Assembly: GCF_001039355.2 (NCBI RefSeq)
Contig: NW_019773936.1
Location: forward strand, 10,001 to 74,000
DNA length: 64,000 nucleotides
Direction of reading: 5' to 3'
Source of the DNA: Lingula anatina
Taxonomy: Eukaryota > Brachiopoda > Lingulata > Lingulida > Lingulidae
Shown here: positions 12,901-25,200 of the stretch, piece after piece
Layout of the letters: each line of letters starts with the position of its first letter
Numbering within the stretch: the stretch's first letter is position 1
Program-made: the position numbers and the translations under genes
The notes under the pieces: model-generated
The model's input: only the letters and a program-made list of their open reading frames with translations
The model's database searches: none
What the model was told of the DNA's origin: nothing

Positions 12901-15186
12901 TTACTACAAGGTAATTTTATCAATTAATCTTTGTTTAAGAAAACATTTCAGCAAGTTACAGGTCAAATAATATGAATAATTTAATTAATAGCAGATATTA
13001 TGTGTATTTATATTAACAGATACCTCTTTTAACTGAACCAAGAATTAGAAAAAAAGACAAATCTGTTCCATTTTCAAAGTCACTTGACAAAAAAAATATT
13101 CATGTCCCCAAACATTCCATAATAATATATCCCTGTTTATTTGAATCTGAGAGATCTGATTTGAAATAAAGCACAACAACTTATTCTATAGACTTCTACT
13201 GCTACATTCCTGCTGGGTGCCAACCATATCAACATAGGCCTGCACAACATTAACATCATCCTTGCCAATGATTGAACTTACTTCTTAGGAGACTTGCCCT
13301 CTGCTATGTCATGGCTGGAGGCTGAGGACATTGATGATACAGACATTGTATCTGCCTGGTCCCCTCTGAACATCTCCAACTGACTCTCATCTTCAAATAC
13401 ATTGTCATCATCTGGCTGCAACAATACCAAAAATTATCATCTTAAATCATAGCAATCAAAAGGTTGAAGTCATACAAAGAGAGTAGTGAGGATAAAACTA
13501 CCGGTATTTAAAAAGTATACATAAAATAGCTAAAATTAAAAAACACTGGTTTTCAAAAACTAGCTAAATAAAATATATTCAGAATAAATATGGCAAAACT
13601 TTTGTTTTAAACATTGGCACTATGTTACAAGACTCCATGTTGTTTCTTAACATTCCTTGGGATTTTGTGGTGAAATGGGAGTGCTGTTCATCAAACCATG
13701 TTGAACTTCTTGAACAATAATGGTACCTTCAACAATTACCTCTTATTCAGTTCATGCATAATTGATTATCAAAAAAAAAAAAAAAAAAAAAATACAAAGA
13801 ACAAGCACAGTTACTACACACTGAATATGGCTTTAATTATGCCACTGTATTTTTTCTAATTTGGAGATGAGATGCAGTGTCATGATGTGCCTTCAATAAA
13901 AGAGTCAATCTTTCAAAAATTCATTTATGGTGACAAAATTCACACAAAATACATATCCATAAAAGCACCATATCAAAGAGAGCAATTCTCATGCATTTTA
14001 GTAATTAATGAAACTAATACACACAAATAAATTGTAACCAGAGAAATAAATAGCTTTAACAGACTTTTTCAATTATCATAATAGTTTCTCTATCACATCA
14101 GAAATATAAAATTACAGGAAACCTTGCTTACTTCATTCAAGATACTTTCTAGTGTTGGTGGTGTTGCTACTTCAGGCAGGTCAAACTCGGAAACATCAAG
14201 CTAAAAATCAGTAAAAATATATATCATGCAACAACGACAATTTAACAACTTCAAGTCAAAAGTTACAATGTCATATGCGCACCTTATCACACAATGATTT
14301 ATTCTAGTCTTAATGGCTTTGGGAATGAATTAGGATTCCCTTATGATCCATACATTGTGTAGCATGTTGTTGTTTTTTTTTACCAGTGAATATTCTGTAA
14401 TATTAGTGATGTCTAAAATGAGTGCTTAATGAATTTCTGCTTCAGACACAAACCAAGCAATTTTATCATTATATAAAACTGCTAATACAAACGTACATGC
14501 TTAAAGCAAACAGAAATAAAGTAACTAGTTAATCATCATCATCATAATGAAATAAGCAAGCATAACAGTGCTTATTGCATTAACATGTTTACAACAATAA
14601 CATCCCTAATTTATCTGAACACTGTAAAATATGAATGCATCACCAATGCCAAAAATGTCCAGGCTTGTGTTCTACATATTTGTTTCTGTCATAAATTGGA
14701 TTTATTAGCCTACACGTACAACAGTGTACACAATCGTGTGAATAACCCAAATACTTCATTGCCTTATAAGTTACAGGGTTTAGTCTTAATTAGGAAGCTA
14801 AATAAGATTACAGTGTGGCTAACGGAAATGAACAGAAAATATGTAAGTTAACCCCTACACCCACCCGATGGACCCGCCCATGCGCAATCATATGCAGACT
14901 GTGATACATCCATAGTGTAAGTAAAGCTCTAATTTGCTCTACTCGATCTGCTCTACTAGCCTCTTCGCTCTAGAAAGAAGGGGGGGCGTACGTAGAGCGG
15001 GGTAGAGCGGTTGCTTCTATTTCGTTCCATAGCCCAGAATCAAACTTATTTATGTATATATTATCAACAATACAATATCATAAAACGCCTGTATGATTAT
15101 TAATTTCACTATCTCGTAATTACCTCTTCTAGTGATAATTCTAATTTTTCGGCAGCTGTCAAGGCACTTTCCACTGCATCGGCCAT
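1..15186 (-). CDS. VPS8: VPS8, CORVET complex subunit (5' 29 coding exons; 3' end outside window)
   Basis: VPS8 is the Rab5-binding subunit of the CORVET tether, which acts in early-endosome fusion. Exons in transcript order: 15124-15186, 14132-14200, 13282-13415, 12722-12812, 12413-12445, 12069-12123, 11793-11917, 11253-11339, 10827-10894, 10555-10605, 10041-10143, 9636-9692, 9240-9362, 7095-7175, 6782-6865, 5981-6067, 5699-5809, 5335-5472, 5088-5180, 4499-4545, 3985-4207, 3161-3538, 2838-2872, 2323-2389, 1898-1990, 1334-1473, 1009-1093, 668-766, 140-279. They join in frame to 986 codons plus 2 nt. Family stretches recognised: LESILNE near the N-terminus, the beta-propeller segments GAVSALSFNRDCTRLLCGFA and TDAHPPGSAVLHVK, then GVFLECLEPYILSD, KLLVYISCCLAGRAYP and RTLLLFDTREFLNVLAL. 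Human VPS8 is about 1,430 residues, so the rest, including the C-terminal RING, lies beyond the left edge. The start MADAVESAL was chosen because its exon is the first in-frame one, next to the divergent promoter. An intron acceptor may sit at bases 3-4, but that exon is not visible. Confidence 0.93.
1494..1576. repeat. (TA)n microsatellite
   Basis: About 41 TA units in a VPS8 intron, 20 bases from the acceptor side of exon 1334-1473. Confidence 0.95.
6133..6427. mobile_element. Inverted-repeat (MITE-like) element in a VPS8 intron
   Basis: About 48-bp terminal inverted repeats: left GTCTACCTAACATATTGGTC onward to CGCGGACTTA; right TAAGTCCGCAGATCATCTGT onward to GTTAGGTAGAC. The 295-bp element has no open frame. 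Target duplication is not clear. Confidence 0.75.
6891..6938. repeat. (GA)n microsatellite
   Basis: 24 GA units in a VPS8 intron. On the transcribed minus strand it is (CT)n, close upstream of the acceptor of exon 6782-6865, forming an extreme polypyrimidine tract. Confidence 0.95.
7702..8548 (+). CDS. Secreted prokineticin/astakine-like ten-cysteine peptide, nested in a VPS8 intron
   Basis: Exons 7702-7746, 7901-8030 and 8373-8548 join in frame to 116 residues. Exon 1 is a signal peptide (MKTLLVFLAVIAAAF). Exon 2 starts GAVTIRDC, close to the AVIT N-terminus of prokineticins. The mature part has ten cysteines in order C-x5-C-x4-CC-x26-C-x9-C-x7-C-x-C-x5-C-x20-C. The C-x5-C-x4-CC, C-x9-C and C-x-C-x5-C spacings equal those I recall for vertebrate prokineticins, and YYPDGK corresponds to their RFPDGR. 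The loop after CC and the last loop are longer. The family (prokineticins, astakines, colipase-like fold) comprises small secreted ligands acting on GPCRs or on blood-cell formation. The gene lies on the opposite strand to VPS8, between host exons 9240-9362 and 7095-7175. Receptor and role here are unknown; a Dickkopf or colipase-like relative is the main alternative. Confidence 0.82.
7778..7802. repeat. (AAAT)n microsatellite
   Basis: About six AAAT units inside intron 1 of the nested prokineticin-like gene. Confidence 0.9.
8641..8646 (+). terminator. Poly(A) signal of the nested prokineticin-like gene
   Basis: AATAAA lies 93 bases after the TGA at 8546-8548. It supports this being an independent plus-strand transcription unit that ends inside the VPS8 intron. 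Confidence 0.6.
8647..9239. other. Remainder of VPS8 intron downstream of the nested gene
   Basis: No coding exon is seen on either strand. A direct duplication of about 27 bp (core ATCATAATTAATTCAAAG) lies at 9083-9131. The rest is AT-rich intron. Confidence 0.5.
10166..10333. mobile_element. Short non-autonomous inverted-repeat transposon (GGGGCGGAT family)
   Basis: 168-bp element with 15-bp terminal inverted repeats, CAGGGGCGGATTTAG at the left and CTGGATCCGCCCCTG at the right (13 of 15 pair). It is flanked by the 5-bp duplication ATACT (10161-10165 and 10334-10338). It sits in a VPS8 intron, 22 bases from the splice acceptor side of exon 10041-10143. It has no coding capacity. Confidence 0.85.
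11087..11240. repeat. 20-bp minisatellite beside VPS8 exon 11253-11339
   Basis: About 7.7 copies of GTGTTGGGTGTAAATAGATT with variation in the second half. The array stops 12 bases from the exon's splice donor side. Confidence 0.85.
11609..11656. repeat. 48-bp palindrome in a VPS8 intron
   Basis: CCCTTATAAAAAATTCCTAT and its complement flank a central GGATCC, with one mismatch per arm. A perfect-hairpin sequence. Confidence 0.75.
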
Positions 15187-16000
15187 ATTTGACCTATTTA
15201 CAGGGCACTTGCAACTGAACCAATCAAAAACAGCGTTTGCGTCATGTGATCATCCCAGCAACCATAAACATCTAGCCTACAAATTGCAGCGTGTAAGGAT
15301 TTCAAGCTTATATTTTTCATATTATCCTATGGGAAAGTAATCAGACAAGGTAGGATGGTAGTTTTTACGTATATTGAACAATTTGAATTACTTGATTGCG
15401 TACAGAGAGCTATGATTAGAGAATACAGACATATATTGGAAGCTTACCCGTGCAACGAACGACGTACATATTCTAAGGCTAATCCTATCAATTTTCACTT
15501 GAAGTTGAATACTGAACATTTCACTTTACCAGTTTTGATCTAGCGTGAACTGTGACATGCATATGGGATTGGTAACTTTATGTATGATAATTTGTTAGCA
15601 TTACTACGTTACAAATAATGTGAATTTGTGGGTTCTATAAGAACTTTTAAGTAATGATACTGTCAAAATGTGAACTGATTATTTATGAGTTACTCCATTC
15701 AAGAGTGTTACACTAGGCCTAATGGTAGTAAGTCTATATGTATATATATAACCTGTTTATACTCATAGGAAAGAATAATGTTAATTTCTGTTTCTCCAAA
15801 CAAATTTACTAAATTAGCATCATACTCCTGTCTGTAATTACTGCTCCTACCAGTACATGTACTGTACATGTACACTGTAGCTGTGAAGTACTGGTACGTG
15901 GCAGTTTTAAATTTATTAAACATAAATTATATAAGTTAAGTTTGCATTTTCATATTGTGTTAATTTTGTGTGGATTTTAATGCAGTGTTTTTAAGACAAT
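15187..16000. promoter_or_regulatory. Divergent promoter region of VPS8 and the NME8-like gene
   Basis: The two start codons are 814 bases apart on opposite strands, so this spacer must hold both promoters. It contains an inverted CCAAT-type site within AACCAATC near 15217. An M-box/E-box TCATGTGA at 15242-15249 lies 56 bases upstream of the VPS8 ATG. That octamer is the core bound by MITF/TFE-type factors that control lysosomal and endosomal genes in animals; its use here is inference. A half-site AGCAAC near 15257 resembles half of an RFX X-box but has no good partner half. Confidence 0.5.
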
Positions 16001-16091
16001 ATGGCAGGAAAGAAGAAGGAAATAGTTTTACAAGTACAAATTGAGACGCAAGAAGAATGGGAAGAATTTATGACAAAAGAAGGACTTTTAG
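16001..16091 (+). other. Alternative first coding exon 1a of the NME8-like gene
   Basis: Encodes [20 protein letters not shown] and ten more residues, and ends in phase 1 at a GTAAAT donor. It fits the acceptor at 18727 and continues into VVDVYQEW. Exon 1b is a diverged copy with the same layout. Confidence 0.82.
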
Positions 16092-19000
16092 GTAAATGTA
16101 TCTGGTATGATACGAGACACAATTTTTAAAGAAAAATCAGCTTGCAATGCATCTTAAACCTCCAACACACAAGTATGATATAGTTTTCCTTTAGAGTCAA
16201 AATAATGACCAGGAAAAATTCTCAAATGTTAATTAATTTAAGTTGGATGCTTTCTAACTTTTTTTTTGTAAAAAAGGGGGTTTGGGGGAGGCAGATGTGT
16301 GAGGAGAGATGGGTGCAAAGTGGCAGGCTCATTTTTCTTTGTTAACCTGCAAAAAAGCCATACATTGGTATATATTTTTTAAGGTAACCGCAACCAAAAT
16401 CCATAATATTAATGTTATGGTTGGGTTATTACTGGTATATACATACTTATCAAAAATGATATATGTATGCTTATGTCGTACAAAAGCTAAAATAATAGGA
16501 TTTACCTTTATAAAAATCATATACCAATGAAGGCTTGCAGGATACAGAATATGAAATATTAAAATATATTTGAATGAATTTGACACCTTTTTCTTCCCCA
16601 TTTATCTATCACTAGCTAGCATAAATAATGGCAGGCAAAGGAAAAAAAGAGGCCGCCATAGCGGTCGATATAGGAACCCAGGAGGAATGGGAGGAATGTT
16701 TGGCCAAAGAAGGGTTGATTGGTAATATGATGGCAGGAATGCAGAGGATGTGACTCAATTAATGCTTTCACATTTAGGAGACTGTCAAAAGAGAACTTTC
16801 TTGAATATTAAAAAAAAAACTTTTATCAAAAGAAAAAAAAAATTCCAATTTTTTCTTTTTTTTGGGGGGGGGGGATGTTGACCTACAAAAGTGTTTCTGA
16901 AGAATAATTGAAATTATTGCAATATGCTGTACAAAGATAAAATATTTTCCATTTACAATTGTTTAAAAATGTGTAAACACTGATAAGTTGGTTCTGTTAC
17001 AACAGTATCTTCTAAATGTGGAAAGGTAGACTTTTCTGTTGATTGTTCTTTCTGTTTTATATGTATGATATATGTTTATTTTATTTTTTACCCTGTCAGT
17101 GAATGTCCACAAGAGGTTCTTATAATTATTCAATGAAATAAAGTCTTTGAGTTCCATAAGACTTCAGATCAACCAAATGGTAAAACACATTTTGTCTCAT
17201 TTCATTATTAATATAAGTCATGAAAACAATACAGAACAAGATCAAAATAGATTTTTTTCTAAATGTTATAAAGTATACAGATTAAATTATTTCTTTTGTT
17301 TTTAGACTTACTTTTGTATATTGGGGATTTAATCATGAGAAACTCTTGTGGTTGTACCTTATAAACTTCATGCCTGTCTTTCAACCTCCTTACTGACTAT
17401 TAAGATAGCCACATACTGGGCATTGGTCAGTGAAACCCACCTGATTCAGAATAATGATCTGATATTTTTATGTTGACATCTTTGTTTTAGTATTGGGTGT
17501 TTCCATGTTTAATATTACAGAGCTGCTTTACATACCTGTACATGTGTTAACCTTAACTTTCTTTTTTTTAATTTGGAAGCACAAAGTTGACATGATTCAT
17601 CATTTATTCTTTCATTTCATAATACGTGCATATGGCTTGTGGGAGGATTGCTTAAAGAAAAAATGATAGATATAAAAAGATAAAATGAATATTAAATACT
17701 GGATTCAGTTAAGAAATTAATGCCAAATTTTCAAGACAATTATATCTTGGAAGAAAAAGATATTTGATGGCACATATTCAAATGATAATCGATTGGTTTA
17801 AGGTTAGTTTTGCAAAATGATCTTGATTTTGATAAGATATTTGCTACTGAAATAAAAAAAAAAATTGAAAAGGAAATCATATAGTTGTCATAATGTTTTA
17901 GAGTGATCCTCCCACTTGCTAAAATAATGTGTGTTGATATGTTGGTAGAAAGCTCAATTTACTTTCACACAATTTTCTCCCGATCTTTTAATTTTGCATA
18001 TTTGTTTGTGGGTCATTGTTTGCTGGAATGTTGTGATTTATTTACAGATACTTAGCATTAAACATTTTTGTGTATTGAGTAGGTGATTAACCCCATTCTT
18101 TCTTTCTTTGATTATAGTTCTTTGACATGTTAATACACCTAAATAAGTGTTTACTAAGAATTAACATAATTTAGAATAATTGATGTGTAATAATATAACG
18201 TAATTGGGAGCACATAATGCCTGTATGTGTATTTGTTTTAAAATAAGCACTTGCAGATTTTATATTGCATGATGCATCTTTTTTTAGAAAATTGCACATT
18301 CACGGTAAAAAAAATTCATAATAGTTACACAATTTTTTGCTTAATGTGAGGATAGTAGTAATTAAATTTATTTTTAGCTTAGCTTTGCACACATTTATTG
18401 AAACAATTTGTTGCTTTCTTAGAACATATGAAAAAATTAAAGCACCTTATTATTTTTATTTTAAACTGCACTTATAGACTAGATAGCATGCACCAGTTTT
18501 TATTTTCATTATCAAATATTAGATTATTATAATTTTAGCCAGAGGGAATGGGTTAATTTTTTTTTTTCTGCTTTTAATCCGATTTGTCAAGAATTCATTT
18601 TCAATGCAAACCAGGAGCCAAATTCCAAGCAGCATGGTTTCCAACATATTCACAACCAGTCACATTTGGTGCATGTTTCAGGTCACATCTACCACACTCT
18701 TATGAACATTAATTTTGCTCTTTGTAGTGGTTGATGTGTACCAGGAATGGAGCGGACCATGCAAAGCTATGGTCACCAATTTGAGAAAGTTGAAGATGGA
18801 ACTAAGTGATGATTATCTGCACTTTGCCACAGTGAGTACAGAGACAGACATTTTCACATGTATTACAAAATCAGCATCCTCTATGAGAAGTCTTACCCAT
18901 TGCACCCTGGCATTTGATTTCAGACTTCAACAAAATGCCCAATAGAAAGCCTTAGCATGTACACAGCAACTGAATTGGTAGAATTTCTGTCAGTATTTGA

Positions 19001-22000
19001 ATAGTCACATTAATAAAGCAGGGTGACACAAATTTATTCTGACTTAAAAAAAAAAAACAACATTTTCTGTCTAAAGTGTCTTGTCTAAAAAACTATTTTG
19101 TGAAGTAGGCTCCAGTAGATGAAAATTCCAGCACATCACAGTTTGTTGAATGATCCAAAGCATGCCAGTTTCTGTGATAAACTAAGAAATTGATCTTTTC
19201 ATTTCAGGCAAAAGCAGACACAATAGATGCATTGGAGAAATACAGAGGAAAATGCCAGCCATGCTTTCTTTTCTTTGCTGTAAGTAGTTTGATGGTGTCG
19301 AACCAATAAGCTGTAGACTAAGAAAAAGCCTTTGATTTGCAATACAATAGGCTAATTAAGCATCCCTTTATCATTTCAGTCCAGCAAGCACCTTGCTTCC
19401 TGAGTTAACCTGTGTTTACCTGTTCAGTTTTGTTATTTAAAGTTATAGAGATAATTTCTCTTTTGGGCCAAATGCATGCATTGTTTTAACATATTTATTG
19501 TCAAATAATCCTTTCCTTAAGATGATATTCATTTTAAAATTTTTTTCAATCTTGAAATTAGGGTGGTTGCCTGGTTGCAGTGGTGCGAGGTGCTAATGCC
19601 CCAGTGATAGAGAGAACTCTGAAGGATCAGCTGGCTCAGGAACACAAGGTTATGGAGGGCATAGCAGAAAGGAAAGAGGTATGATGTAGATTCTGCTATT
19701 TTAAATGATTCGATCAGTGCTACAAATTTTAGAGTATCTTTTCCACTTTTTTCCACAGGCTGGTTTTACTCAATTTTCATTCATTTGCTTATTTATGCAC
19801 AAATGAATTAGTCACTTGGGCATTAATATTGTTTATTTGCCATATGTTTATATGGATGATATTATTTACGTATCATTTAAAAGTCAACAATTACTTAATG
19901 TAATTTGGTATAAAACATAATTTTATAGATTTTTGTTATTCACTTTCTCGTTAGATTCGGGATCCAGCACTTGGAGAGGAAGAGAAAGAGAAAGGCGGTC
20001 TGGATGAGGAAGAGACTGAAAAGGAAGAGGGTGAGTGCTGCTTTTCACAACAAATTGTAGACATAATATGATGACTTGACAGGAAGGTTGTTCAGTATAA
20101 TTCATTTGGAAGTGGCTCTTCTTGCATTGAATTTGTTATGGGATTCCTTCCCCATCTTCCCAAAAATGATTCTCTGAAAGGTTTTCTTGTTATAGCTAAC
20201 ATGCATGTATCATATAAAAGTTATGCGAGAAATTCATCTTAGTTAAAGAAATTTAAACCAATTTTCAAAGCCCAAAATAGTTCACCTGGAATGTCATAGC
20301 TGCACAATGATCAAATAGTGACACACTAAGAAGTTTGAGGTGACATTTGTTTTAAGAGAAAACATTATACAGCATCTGAAAGAAGCAAGCAAAAAATAAT
20401 ACTCCAAATTATATTTTACATACTTCATTCAATAATATTATGCAGTAGTTATAATTTGAGATGAATACATCTAAGATTTTTATTCTCTTTTTTCCCTCCT
20501 ACCCTGGGCTTTTTTTTTTTTCAATTTTTGACATGTATTTGTCAGTGCTCAATATTATTGCTGAAGACTAATATGAAACAAAGTCAAAATCTGATAAGTT
20601 AAAATTCTTTTATTATCATTTTAAAATGCTAAATACCAAATATATGCACCAGAATAATGCATGAATGTAGTGCTCTATTAACACAATTAACATATCTGAC
20701 GCTTTTGTAAGTGATGCAGCTTTGCAATATATACATGTAATACAATTCTGTAAAATCAGGATTAAAATTCTCATTTTTTCCCTCTAACACTGCTTTTGTC
20801 TCAGAATCAAGTGATGATTTTCATTTCAATGGAGAGAGAATACAACTTATGTCCCGCCTGTCAGTCACTAGTACTGATAAGGAGGGGGTTAATACTAGCC
20901 TTCGTAAGTCTTGGTTTTGAACAACCTGTTAATATACATGTAGCTTCTGTCTGAAAATCTTTGTCTTTGTTGGCCCTTGGAATACAACCACAGTTCCTAT
21001 TGCATGATATACACACATAATTGAGTATGCACATAACATTGAACATTATTTTGTACGTTGCATGTGCTTCTTTATTATATGTGTTGTTTTTTAATCAATT
21101 TTACATTGCATGATTGATATAAATATGTATATATATTTTTTTTGGTGATGGTATGTTATACAAGTTCCCTTGTCCCATTGATCAAATGTATTCAACATTC
21201 TATTCACCTTTAAACTTGAGTTGTGTTCTCCTTTCTGAACCATGAATGTATATTGTATAAAATTACAAAATCATTATAATTGTTTATTAGTTAAACTGTG
21301 GCCAGCATGTCATTTTTACCTAAACTTCGTTGTGAATATGATAAACCTCATGTGCACACTTACACAAAAGCAGACACACCTCCACCTAGCATAGATTTGC
21401 ACCCTGAAATTTCCATGATGCACATGTAACTGACTTTTTAAGTGAACTGTTACAAGGAAAACGAAGTAAAATTTACATATGCACATTAAAGCAGTTATAT
21501 AATATTATTTTAACTTTTAATTAATTTCCAGAACTCCTTTTCAAATGAATATAATATAAAGTCTTAAGCATGCCTGTATAATTATAAAGCACATACATGC
21601 ATTTATTGTGATGGACCTAATTGTGTGCTACAATTCCAACAAAAAAGAAATATTTTATTAGTTCATGTTTTTTTTAAAAATCATTTCAGCTCCAAAGAAG
21701 GAGGTGACAGTGGCCATCATCAAACCAGATGCTGTGAAGGCAGGCAAGGTGGAAGAGATCCTAGAACAGGTGAACAAAACTGGACAACTTACTGGAGATG
21801 GGGCTTGTCATTAAATATTGTTTTGACCACTTTCCATTATCATTATATATAAAGACACTGTTACTAAAACATGAAAATTGTTGAAAGTTTTGAGAAGAAT
21901 TTTCATCTCTTTATCCATATTGCCTAGACATAGTTGAAGGTTTCTTTAAATTCCCTCATTTTTAAATTTTTAAATGAGGGAATTTAAAGAAACCTTCAAC

Positions 22001-22237
22001 TAAAATTAAAATGTCTGTGTGTATGTACCATACTTGATGTCTGGTATACTATTATTATAGATGAAAGAAGCAGGCATAGAGGTTCTAGCACAAGAGGAGA
22101 GGCAGCTGACAGACGAGGAGGCTAGAGAGTTTTACAGTGCACAGCAAGACCAGGTATGTGTCCTATACATTGGATAATGATACTTTTACACATTTGACAT
22201 GACATGCACCACTCACATTCTGTAGTCTCTAAGGACT

Positions 22238-22273
<36 letters not shown>

Positions 22274-25200
22274 TTTTAAGTATATAATTATTCTTAACTC
22301 ATGGAGGTATTATATCAAAAGTTGGCATTGTATGTTCTGATTTTGGATATCTGTTGTTGTCAATGTTTGCCCTTTCCAAGTTAATAAACAGCAAATGCGA
22401 GTGGTATTAATATTGAACCTAGTGTTGAGTATTGCATGAATAGAAATACTGCATAAAATTACTGTTGCACAAGATTTTTATTTGTTTTAACTGTTGTTTA
22501 ATTCTTTGCACTGGACTGCTTGTTAGTAACAAATTTATTGCAGTAACAGTTACTGTTTCATAACCAGTCTTGCTTAAGTGGAATTAATTGAAATTAAACT
22601 TGTACAGTTACTGACCTGCATGTTTTGTTTTTTTATTTGCTTTTTACAGTTTAAGGTAATTGTATGTATTCCCCCCTTCAGCATAAGGTGCCAGCCATAT
22701 TAAAAATCATCAAAAGAGTTATACCTTAAATATGGCATGATTTTAGGGACAAAAACTACATAAAGTTTGTGGTATCCACTCAGTGACTGCCTACCAAATT
22801 ATTTAAAATTTCAGACAAAATATAAAATATGGCTGGCATTTTTCAATGAAGTGGATTGACCTGGTAGAGTGGATTGACTGCATGCACGTGTGTTGATGTG
22901 ATGGTGCCAATTCTTTTTTATAATTGATTAATCATAACCAGAATTTAATCATTTCCTCCTTGGCCCATTTGTGAAGTATCCAGTAAATTAAAAGTTTATC
23001 AATTAATTAATGACTCATTGAGTTATCACCAAAATCTAATAATTTCTATCTTGGCCCATATTTGACCTATCCTGAAAATTTCATAAAATCTGTCCACGAC
23101 TTTTCATAATGCTGTGCACAGACAAACCCACAAACGGTAATTAAAACCATAGAAGTAGAGATGTTAAAACATAACCTTCTTGTTGAAATTAATAATTAGT
23201 TTTTGTACTGGACCTAGTTTCACAAAGTTTTTGTTCCTAAATCACTGATTGCTGCAACAATTGCTTTAGATTTACATAGAGCATTTGTCTTTGAGAGCAT
23301 TCACATCGAGAAGAGCCGAGGTCTAGCAAGGCCGAGACCTAAATATGGCAGACCTACATGAAAGGAAACCACATAATCCTTAAATAGTCTCTCAATGAAT
23401 GTCATTGAGAGACCATTAAAGTATTACATGGCCGCCATATTTAAGTCTCGGCCTTGCTAGACCTCGGCTCTTCTCGATGTGAATGCTCACCTCTTTACTG
23501 ACAGAATTATGGTAATTACTCTTGAACAATTTGAATCAATTAAACCACACCCTTTCTTATAAGGAGAACAATTTGTTAACAATACTGATATGTTGATATA
23601 AAAGTTAGATGGCTTTTTGCCAGAAAGTACATTTTTGTGGATGTCTTGAATTGGAAAATTTTTAAAATAAAGAAGTCAAATGTTTAAGAAAGGAGATGTT
23701 GATAAATTAATGAAGATGTGGAGACTTTGTGAATCTGGTGTCATAGAATGATTTTGGGCAGATGACTAAATGTCAATATGGTATTAGATACCATGATGCC
23801 CCATTACTGTTTAGAAACCTTGTAATTCATAGGTAGAGTTAGTTCATTGTAATTTGTAACCATGCAGATAGTCTTATTATTTGTATGTTAGTATTCGTCC
23901 AGGAGTAGAAGCTGTACTGTAGATTTATTTAAATCAAGAATGATATCTTGTGATATACTCAGGACTGAATATTAGACAGTTTTGAAGTACAAGATAAAAA
24001 TGAAAGTGTGTAGTGTTGTTCTTTTTGTGTTTAATGATAAAATACAAGATAGATGATAAGATGTTTGTGAAAACTGCTCTGTTTGCATAGAAACCACATG
24101 TTTGTAAATAATGTAGAAGGAAAGGATTTGCAAATAAAGGGATATTGTTCTTTAGATTATAAACGTTACAATGATTGAAAAAATTAAGGAATGCAGCAAA
24201 AATATATATTCAAAAAATTTTCAAAATGTCTTAATATGTTGAAAACTGACTTTTCATATTTGCTAGGTTTAATTTTATATTTGTCCAATTTTTTTGTATT
24301 AAGATATCTTTCTCAGTACAGGAAAACAAGACTGCAGTAACATAGACATTTGCAAGCTGCACTAAGTTAAATACATTTTCAGGCTCTGTAAACTCATGCT
24401 TTTGTTTCTCAACAGGAACACTTTGAAGATCTGGTCAGTTTTATGTCCAGTGGTCCAAGCCATGTGTTGGTACTGACCAAAGGTTCTGGAGAGGGTATTA
24501 TCCAGGAATGGAGGGATCTCCTTGGTCCTACAAGTGTGGAAGAGGCCAAGGAGCAAGCTCCTGACAGGTGAGACATTAGGAAGACAGTGGAAATGACGAA
24601 GTATGAAGGATGAAAAGGCTGTTGTTGACTTTTGCTTCAAAGTGTAGTTTCCCTTACTTAACAAAGTCAGTGTAGGAAAACAGCAATATTTTACAAGATC
24701 AGACTTAATTTTACTCACAATTGATGAATTATTGTTGGAATTGCAGAATGGGATACAAGAAAAGTTATCTCATATTTTGATATTACAAAATATGATATTG
24801 ATATTTATATGTTGTGATATTTTTCCAGTTTACGTGCCAAGTTTGGTTCTGAAAAATACTTCAATGCCCTCCATGGTAGTGACTCACAGGATACAGCTAC
24901 AAGGTATGACATTTTTTTCTCCACGTTGTAAGTTTTATTTATCATTGGTTCTTTTCTAACAAAAATATTAAAAATGAAATTTACACTAAAAATGAGACAA
25001 GTGCATGGCCATTCCCCTAAATTTGTTTTTAATTGTAGATTGAAAAACCATGTTAATTATTTTATTCGTTTTTTTTTTTTTTTCAGAGAACTTGCCTTTT
25101 TCTTCCCTAACTTTGTTATGCCTGGATCACCAGCTGCCAAATCTGCAGCTAAACCCCAAGTACAGAGAACACTGGCACTCATCAGGCCAGATGCTCTCAC

